Shown one piece after another: positions 26,863 through 32,265 of a stretch of DNA of 32,265 bases; positions within the stretch are counted from its first letter, which is position 1, and the number at the start of each line of letters is the position of its first letter. This stretch comes from Janthinobacterium sp. GTDB taxonomy: Bacteria > Pseudomonadota > Gammaproteobacteria > Burkholderiales > Burkholderiaceae_D. Position numbers and translations under genes: made by a program. Below the pieces are notes generated by a model that saw only the letters and a program-made list of their open reading frames with translations, was not told the DNA's origin and searched no databases. The DNA lies in NCBI GenBank assembly GCA_025356595.1, contig JANXSQ010000308.1:1-32265 (forward strand). The letters run 5' to 3'.

Positions 26863-27558
26863 ATGATCGATCTATATTACTGGACCACGCCCAACGGCCA
26901 CAAAATCACGATGTTCCTGGAGGAGAGCGGCCTGCCCTACCGCATCATCCCCGTGCACATCGGCAAGGGCGAGCAATTCCAGCCGGACTTCCTGGCCATC
27001 GCGCCGAACAACCGCATTCCGGCCATCGTCGACCAGGCGCCGGCCGACGGCGGCGCGCCGATCCCGCTGTTCGAGTCGGGCGCGATCCTGCAATACCTGG
27101 CCGAGAAAAGCGGCCAGTTCCTGCCGCGCGACGTGCGCGGGCGCGCCGAGGTCAGCCAGTGGCTGTTCTGGCAGATGGGTGGCCTGGGGCCGATGGCCGG
27201 CCAGAACCACCATTTCAACCTGTACGCGCCGGAAAAGATCCAGTACGCCATCGAACGCTACGTGAACGAGACCAACCGCCTGTACGGCGTGCTGGACCGG
27301 CGCCTGGCCGGGCGCGCCTTCATCGCCGGCGAAGAGTATTCGATCGCCGACATGGCCGCCTATCCGTGGATCGTGCCGCATGAAAAGCAGGGCCAGAAGC
27401 TGAGCGACTTCCCGCATCTGGCGCGCTGGTTCGCGGCCATCGCGGCGCGTCCGGCGACCGTGCGCGCCTACGCCCGCGGCGCCGAGGTCAACACCGCGCC
27501 CACCGTCAGCGAAGAGGCGCGCCGCGTGCTGTTCGGGCAGACCGCCAAGCCGCTGTAA
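26863..27558 (+). CDS. yfcG: Glutathione S-transferase / disulfide-bond oxidoreductase, YfcG-like
   Basis: This 231-residue cytoplasmic protein probably uses glutathione to reduce disulfides or peroxides. The N-terminal thioredoxin-like domain starts MIDLYYWTTPNGHKITMFLE. The Thr-Pro-Asn at the active-site position is that of the Nu-class YfcG/YghU proteins, and cis-Pro is in NNRIPAIVD. The C-terminal helical domain contains GGLGPMAGQNHHFN and YAIERYVNETNRLYGVLDRR, both strongly like YfcG. The ATG at 26863 follows GGAGAGA. Open frame continues upstream, but it is rich in Arg/Pro/Ala and not part of the family. Confidence 0.88.
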   Translation: MIDLYYWTTPNGHKITMFLEESGLPYRIIPVHIGKGEQFQPDFLAIAPNNRIPAIVDQAPADGGAPIPLFESGAILQYLAEKSGQFLPRDVRGRAEVSQWLFWQMGGLGPMAGQNHHFNLYAPEKIQYAIERYVNETNRLYGVLDRRLAGRAFIAGEEYSIADMAAYPWIVPHEKQGQKLSDFPHLARWFAAIAARPATVRAYARGAEVNTAPTVSEEARRVLFGQTAKPL

Positions 27559-27661
27559 ACCGGGCCGCGCCCAAGCGCCGTGGCCCGGGCGCCGTGGCCC
27601 GGATGCTGTGGTCCGGGCGCGGCGGCGCGCCTGCGGCATCGATGGTCGCGGGCGGCGCGCC

Positions 27662-30600
27662 TCAGGCGCTCTCGGCCTGGGCCCGGAAGGCGGCCGCGTC
27701 GACCTGCGGCAGGGCGGCGTGGGCGGCCGCGAAGTGCGGCTGCGCGCCCCACAACGCCGCTTCGCCGATGATGTAGAAATAATGCTCGGCGCGGGTCAGC
27801 GCGACGTTGAGCAGGTTCGGCTTGGCCGCCGCCCACGCGGCCGCGCCGGCGCCGGCCTGGTCGGCGCCCAGCACCATCAGCACCATGCCCTGCTCCTTGC
27901 CCTGGAAGGTGTGCACGGTGCCGATGCGCTCGCGGCACCACTGCGCCAGTTGCTTGCGTTCCGGCGCCTGTTGCGCGCCGTCCCAGCCCATTTCCAGCAG
28001 GCGTTTGCGCACGGCGTCCTTGACGGCCTTGAACGGCGAGATGATGTACAGCGCCGGCAGGGCGCCGTCGCGCCGGTACAGGCCGCGCAGCACCTGCGCG
28101 ACCAGCTCCACCTGCTGCGGCACCACCTGCTTGAAGGTGGCGCGCCCGGCGACGTCGATCCAGGCGCTCTCGCCCAAGCCGGGCGCCTTGGCCGGCGGCG
28201 CGCGCCGGGCCATGCCGTAGACCATCTTGCCGCCGTAGGCGATGCCGTTCGAGAGCGAGAACATGGGTTCGGCGCAGCGCCGGTGCACGCGCAGCGGGCT
28301 GCCTATCCACAGGCCGCCGGCGTCGGCGCCGGCGACCAGCGTGCCGTAGGGATTGGCGGCGTCGGCCAGGCGCTGCACCGACACCTTGTCGGGCGCGTAG
28401 GCGCCGTCGCGGGTGTGCGGCGAGTGCGCCGACAGCGTCCGCACCAGTTGCGCCGGCACCGTGAACACCGGTTCGATCTGCAGCGGGTCGCCCACCACGA
28501 TGGCGCGGCGCGCCCGCCACAGCGCGCCGACGGCGGCCTGCGGCAGGGCCTGGCCGGCTTCGTCGATGAAGAGCCAGCCGATCGATTCGGCCTCCATGCC
28601 GCGGAACTGGCGCGCGAAGGAGGCGAAGGTGGTCGAGACCACCGGCACCACCATGAACAGGCTTTGCCAGATCGGCGCCACATGGGCGTCGTTGTCGGGG
28701 CGCTTGTTGTCGAGCAGCAGGGCGGCGGCGAACAGGTTGCCGCCGAAGCCGGCGCCGCCCTTCTGCGCCACTTCGGCCAGCCAGGCCTCGTGCAGGGCCA
28801 GCGCCTTGGCGAACAGCGTCGAGCGCAGGTGCGCCAGTTGCGTGTCCTGCCACAGGCCGCCGATCTGCGCGGCGTCCGTTTCCAGGTGGGCCGGGCTGGG
28901 CGGCGGCGTCAGGTGCGGGAAGCGGGCGCGGCACACGGCCAGGCGCGCCTGCGGCGCCTCCCAGGCGCGCTGGCTGGCCGCCAGGGCCACGCGGGCGGCG
29001 TCGGCGACGCTCTGGCAGCGCGTGCGGCGCGGCGCCATGACGCTGATGACGTGGGTCTTGGCGGCGGCGACGCGGCGCCCGGCGTGGCGCTGGGCGTCGG
29101 CGTTGCCGGCCACCTCGGCGCTGTGGCGGCGCGCGGCGGCGTTGCGCAGCAGGCGCGCCCACCAGGGCGGCGCGGCGCGGTTGAGCAGGCGCTCCTCCTC
29201 GCGCAGGGTGGCCAGGGCGTCGAGTTCGACGGCCATGGCCGCCTCGGCGCCGGCCAGCGCCTGCTGCGCGGCGTCGTCCTCGGCCAGGGCCTGGTCCAGC
29301 GCGTCCTGCTCGGCGCGGCAGAACTGCTCGCGCGGCGTGGTGCCGGCGCCCTGCCACAGGTCGGCGTATTCGGCCAGCTCGGCCAGGACCGCCTCGACCT
29401 GCTCCTCGGCGCCGCGGTAGTCGGCGGCGGCCTGGGCGAAGCTGGGGCCGCGGTAGCTTTCCAGCCACTGGCGGATGTTTTGCGGCGCGCCGGGACGCGC
29501 CCGGTCGCGCTCCTTGCTGTCGTAATAGAAGGTGGAGACGAAGTGCTTGCGGTTCTGGCTCTTGCCCAGCGCGCAGGAAATCAGGCCCCAGGGCAGGTCG
29601 CCCGGCGCCAGGTATTTGATCCTGCCGTCGCTGCCCTCGGCGGCCAGGCGCTGCGCCACCGATTGCAGGTAGCGCGCGCCGGACCAGGCGGCGCCCAGTT
29701 GCTTGCGCCGCGGCAGGTCGCTGGAAATGTTCTCCACGGCCGCGTTGTTCGACGAGGCCAGCACCATTTCAAAGCCGCACAGTTCGGGGCGCAGGCGGGC
29801 GATGGTGGCCGAGCGGCTGTCGCCGTTGAAGCCGATCTTGAGCTTGCCGACGAAGGCGTCCGAGGCCTTCTCCAGGCCGGCCAGCACGCCGGCGCGGCGG
29901 ACGATGTTTTCCGTGAAGATTTCGCGCAGCAGGGTGGTCTTGCCGGTGCCGGGCGGGCCGTTGACGGAGAACAGGCCGCGCTCGGCGACGTGCTGCAGGC
30001 CGGCGTTGATGGCGAACTGCTGCATCAGGCTCATCGAGCGGCTGGCGTCCTCCAGCCAGTGGCCGCGGTTGCCGTGCAGCGGATGCAGCATGTCGAGGAT
30101 GGCCTGGCGGCCGGCGTCGCTGTACAGGTCGGTGCGCTGGGCCGGCGCCAGCGGCGTCAGGTAGGCCGCCAGGGCGGCCGGCACCTGGCCGGCGCGCACG
30201 GCGCGGATGGCCCGCTCCAGGTCGTCGATGTAGAAGCTGTTGAGGATGTCGATGCTCGCCTCGGCGGCGAAATCGAGTTCGCCGTTGCGCGCCGGGGCGG
30301 GCGTGGGCGCCGTCTCGCCCGTCTCGGCCGGCGCGCCGGCCTTCTCGGTGCAGATCTCCAGCAGGGCGACGGGCTGGCCGCGCTCGGGCGTGAAATTCGC
30401 CCATTGCGCGAACAGCTCGTACAGCGCCAGGATGTCGGGGCCGCACAGGGCCGAGTTGGGCGCCGCGTCCGCCGCGGCGGGCGGGCGCGCGGCGCGGAAG
30501 TTCTGCAGGCGATCCTGCAAGTCCTGGCGGGCGCTGTCGAAGGCGTCCTGGGCCAGGCCGGACCAGCCCTGCGCCAGCATGTGGCCCAGCGCCCACGGCA

Positions 30601-30982
30601 CGGTGGACACCGAGACCGGCTCGAAACTGGCTTCGCCGGCCGCGTTCAGGGTGAGGCGGGCGAAGCAGGAGCGGCCCTGGGCGTTGCCGCGCTCGGCCTC
30701 GTCGAACTGCGCGCCGGGCGCGGCGGCGCAGGCGCGGCCGATTTCTTCCTTGTCGAAGACGCCGAGGAAGAGCTTGAAGCCGCTCACGCGCAGCTCGGGC
30801 GGCACGCTCAGGCGCGCCAGGAAGTCGGCCGGCTGGCCGGCCAGATCGCTGCGCGTCAGCCAGCGCAGCTTCCACTCATCCTGTGTGTCGCTGACCTGGG
30901 ACAGGTCGAAGGGCACGAAAAATTCGATCTTGTGCCAATAGTCGAGAATGTCGAGAAGGCGCTGCTGTTCTACCTGAGTCAT
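27662..30982 (-). CDS. Superfamily 1 (DNA2/NAM7/Upf1-like) helicase, AAA domain
   Basis: This is a large 1106-residue ATP-dependent helicase-like protein. The N-terminal 300 residues are unassigned. Walker A is GPPGTGKTTLL (about 340) and the coupling region is SSNNAAVEN (about 405). A charged insert with coiled-coil character spans about 560-640. Walker B is FIDEAGQALPQ (about 805), motif III is VGDPLQIEPVF, motif V is VHTFQGKEQG and motif VI is LNVALTRAEHYFYI (about 1055). No nuclease motif is seen. The start chosen is MTQVEQQRL; the upstream part of the open frame is Arg-rich and unconvincing, and no clear ribosome binding site is seen. It is a single gene. It may act in nucleic-acid repair, RNA metabolism or defence, but none is shown by the sequence. 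Confidence 0.9.
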   Translation of the reverse strand: MTQVEQQRLLDILDYWHKIEFFVPFDLSQVSDTQDEWKLRWLTRSDLAGQPADFLARLSVPPELRVSGFKLFLGVFDKEEIGRACAAAPGAQFDEAERGNAQGRSCFARLTLNAAGEASFEPVSVSTVPWALGHMLAQGWSGLAQDAFDSARQDLQDRLQNFRAARPPAAADAAPNSALCGPDILALYELFAQWANFTPERGQPVALLEICTEKAGAPAETGETAPTPAPARNGELDFAAEASIDILNSFYIDDLERAIRAVRAGQVPAALAAYLTPLAPAQRTDLYSDAGRQAILDMLHPLHGNRGHWLEDASRSMSLMQQFAINAGLQHVAERGLFSVNGPPGTGKTTLLREIFTENIVRRAGVLAGLEKASDAFVGKLKIGFNGDSRSATIARLRPELCGFEMVLASSNNAAVENISSDLPRRKQLGAAWSGARYLQSVAQRLAAEGSDGRIKYLAPGDLPWGLISCALGKSQNRKHFVSTFYYDSKERDRARPGAPQNIRQWLESYRGPSFAQAAADYRGAEEQVEAVLAELAEYADLWQGAGTTPREQFCRAEQDALDQALAEDDAAQQALAGAEAAMAVELDALATLREEERLLNRAAPPWWARLLRNAAARRHSAEVAGNADAQRHAGRRVAAAKTHVISVMAPRRTRCQSVADAARVALAASQRAWEAPQARLAVCRARFPHLTPPPSPAHLETDAAQIGGLWQDTQLAHLRSTLFAKALALHEAWLAEVAQKGGAGFGGNLFAAALLLDNKRPDNDAHVAPIWQSLFMVVPVVSTTFASFARQFRGMEAESIGWLFIDEAGQALPQAAVGALWRARRAIVVGDPLQIEPVFTVPAQLVRTLSAHSPHTRDGAYAPDKVSVQRLADAANPYGTLVAGADAGGLWIGSPLRVHRRCAEPMFSLSNGIAYGGKMVYGMARRAPPAKAPGLGESAWIDVAGRATFKQVVPQQVELVAQVLRGLYRRDGALPALYIISPFKAVKDAVRKRLLEMGWDGAQQAPERKQLAQWCRERIGTVHTFQGKEQGMVLMVLGADQAGAGAAAWAAAKPNLLNVALTRAEHYFYIIGEAALWGAQPHFAAAHAALPQVDAAAFRAQAESA

Positions 30983-31368
30983 GGTGATATCTGTTGAAGC
31001 TGCTGCGATTGGGTGGTGGCGAAAATACCGGCGGCGGCGCGGCGTGGCGACGCGCCTGACGCAGCATAGCGGTTTTTCGCTCCGGCGTTGCCCGCGCACG
31101 CGGGGCAAGGGCGGAATTATCCCCTCGCGCGGCGGCCTGCGGGGATTTTCTTGCGCCCGGCCGGCGCGCCGGCGCGGCCGGGGGGCGGCATTGTGTACAT
31201 TGTCTATCCATGCGACAACACGACGTTGACCCGAACCGGCGCTGCCGCCATACTAGACAGTCGCGCCAAACCCATGCCGTATCCCGCTGGCGCGCGCATT
31301 TTGCGCCCGGCGAGAGGGCTTGCTTGCACCGCATTACCGCTTTCATTGAATACAGATAAGGATTGGCC
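30983..31368. promoter_or_regulatory. Divergent region between the helicase and DUF3334 genes
   Basis: These 386 bases have no gene. The part from about 31160 to 31368 is less GC-rich and contains the promoter for the right-hand gene, annotated separately. The helicase side has no clear promoter; the T-rich stretch near 31070 is a possible location. Short open frames in the region are Arg/Pro-rich and have no ribosome binding site. Confidence 0.4.
31226..31254 (+). promoter_or_regulatory. Sigma-70 type promoter of the DUF3334 gene
   Basis: TTGACC at 31226-31231, a spacer of exactly 17 bases and CATACT at 31249-31254 form a good vegetative promoter. Transcription would start near 31261, giving a leader of about 108 bases. 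This is the best -35/-10 pair in the window. Confidence 0.6.
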
Positions 31369-32058
31369 ATGACCGTAGAAAACAAAAAAGTTGTGTATGG
31401 GACGGAAGACTTGCTCATAACTCTGTGCAACTCCGTCACCCGAGTCTTGAACATCGCGATGCACAGCAAGGTTCATTACTCCGGCATGGTGCAGCGCATC
31501 ACCAAGGTGGGCCTGAAGCCCGACATCGGCTGCTTCGTGCTGTTCGACGGCGGCTTCACGGGCCTGGTGGTGCTCAACTTCGCCGCCGACACGGCCATGG
31601 AGGTGTACGAGAAGTACATGCTGAACATGGGCATGCCGAAGTCGGAGCTGGCGAAGTCGCACACTTCGGACGAGGTCGGCAACATCATGGGCGAGCTGAT
31701 GAACCAGATCGTCGGCGACTTCACCGGCAAGGTGCGCCGCGAATTGCAGACCAACATCACGCAAAACCAGCCGAAAATGTTGGTGCTCAACAAGCAGGTG
31801 ATGCTCAGCGTGGACGCGCCGCTGGATCGTCCCGAGATGCGCCGCGTCACCTTCTACACGGAAAAAAACAATATTTTCTACCTGGAACTGGCGATCGACC
31901 GCACCGAGTTCATCAAGCTGCACGACTTCGATTCCAGCGACGAACTCGATCCGGACGAACTGATGGCGCTCGAGCAGGGCAACCAGGAAGCGGCGGCGGC
32001 GCCGGCGGAGGCGCCGGCCGCCGACAATGACGATTTGCTCAGGTCGCTGGGCATGTAA
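31369..32058 (+). CDS. DUF3334 family protein, CheC/CheX-like, with a CheZ-like C-terminal peptide
   Basis: The 229-residue cytoplasmic protein matches, from memory, the uncharacterised DUF3334 family of gammaproteobacteria and betaproteobacteria. It contains DEVGNIMGELMNQIVGDF (101-118) with two ExxN motifs (E102-N105 and E109-N112), the phosphatase signature of the CheC/CheX proteins that dephosphorylate CheY-P. An acidic stretch (DSSDELDPDELMALEQ) and an Ala/Pro linker lead to the terminal peptide DDLLRSLGM. This is nearly the same as the CheY-binding end of E. coli CheZ (DDLLDSLGF). The ATG at 31369 has AAGGA six bases upstream; a TTG two codons earlier is less likely. The gene has its own promoter and a strong terminator. 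A phosphatase role is inference. Confidence 0.82.
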   Translation: MTVENKKVVYGTEDLLITLCNSVTRVLNIAMHSKVHYSGMVQRITKVGLKPDIGCFVLFDGGFTGLVVLNFAADTAMEVYEKYMLNMGMPKSELAKSHTSDEVGNIMGELMNQIVGDFTGKVRRELQTNITQNQPKMLVLNKQVMLSVDAPLDRPEMRRVTFYTEKNNIFYLELAIDRTEFIKLHDFDSSDELDPDELMALEQGNQEAAAAPAEAPAADNDDLLRSLGM

Positions 32059-32078
32059 CAGCCGCCCGGCGCACGCAG

Positions 32079-32115
32079 AAACGGGGTCGCTCCAGATGGA
32101 GACGACCCCGTTTTT
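32079..32115 (+). terminator. Intrinsic terminator after the DUF3334 gene
   Basis: AAACGGGGTCG (32079-32089) pairs with CGACCCCGTTT (32103-32113), and an inner CTCC-AGAT-GGAG extends the stem. The hairpin ends in five T (32111-32115). The A-tract on the left side lets it work in both directions, also for the gene at the right edge. Confidence 0.92.
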
Positions 32116-32171
32116 ACGTGTGGCGCGCCGCAGGATGGGTGTAGCGGCGCCCGCAGCGCCAAGCCGCTGGT

Positions 32172-32265
32172 TTAGAACGCTTCCCAGGCGTCTTCGGGCT
32201 CGACGGCGGCGCGTCTGGCCGGCGCGCGGGCCGGATTGGCCGCGCCGCGCGCCGCTGCCCGCAGC
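32172..32265 (-). CDS. 3' end of a gene, probably a methyl-accepting chemotaxis protein (partial)
   Basis: Only the last 30 codons are in the window, read leftwards to a TAA at 32172-32174. The product ends in an Ala/Pro/Arg-rich stretch followed by EPEDAWEAF. A short flexible tail ending in a W-E-x-F peptide is typical of chemoreceptors, where NWETF-like pentapeptides bind CheR/CheB. The bidirectional terminator just beyond the stop supports a real gene end. The identification rests on one short motif. Confidence 0.45.
   Translation of the reverse strand, partial: LRAAARGAANPARAPARRAAVEPEDAWEAF

Noticed and set aside
27608-30997. A plus-strand open frame of 1129 codons opposite the helicase gene
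   Set aside because: Shadow frame of the same kind; the helicase motifs on the minus strand are complete.

Overview
The window is about 32 kb of very GC-rich DNA. Dense coding, gene content and third-position GC bias suggest a betaproteobacterium, most likely Oxalobacteraceae (the Massilia/Duganella/Janthinobacterium group). That placement is inference, because no rRNA or other phylogenetic marker is present. I saw no tRNA, rRNA, CRISPR array, transposase or phage gene.

Layout. (1) 239-4621: a type I secretion ABC transporter with an inactive C39-like domain, its HlyD-type adaptor and a small glycosyltransferase-like gene, closed by a hairpin terminator. (2) 4770-14507: a tight ten-gene, one-direction operon. 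It starts with a complete CMP-pseudaminic acid pathway in the order pseB-pseC-pseF-pseG-pseH-pseI. It continues with a Gfo/Idh/MocA oxidoreductase, a second DegT-type aminotransferase, a FemAB/GNAT-like acyltransferase and an unassigned GT-B-like protein. (3) 14551-18987, opposite strand: a 911-residue TPR + GT41 (SPINDLY/OGT-like) protein fused to a TylF-like methyltransferase, then a 559-residue unassigned glycan-type protein. Regions 2 and 3 together look like a surface-protein (probably flagellin) glycosylation locus, though no flagellin gene and no Maf-type transferase is visible. (4) 19232-23097: nudC, a small orphan gene, a divergent LysR/aldo-keto reductase pair, a 14-bp tandem repeat and a half-size EamA transporter. 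(5) 23424-27558: a Cache-type chemoreceptor with a strong terminator, a second LysR regulator, a 163-bp palindromic element, a small lipoprotein and a YfcG-like glutathione transferase. (6) 27662-32265: a large superfamily 1 helicase, a DUF3334/CheX-like protein and the 3' end of what is probably another chemoreceptor.

The most interesting items are three. The DUF3334 protein carries ExxN motifs like those of CheC/CheX phosphatases and ends in a peptide very like the CheY-binding tail of CheZ. The GT41-methyltransferase fusion still has a perfect Shine-Dalgarno and ATG at the domain junction. The pse operon has a three-enzyme extension that could build a modified nonulosonic acid or a second amino sugar.
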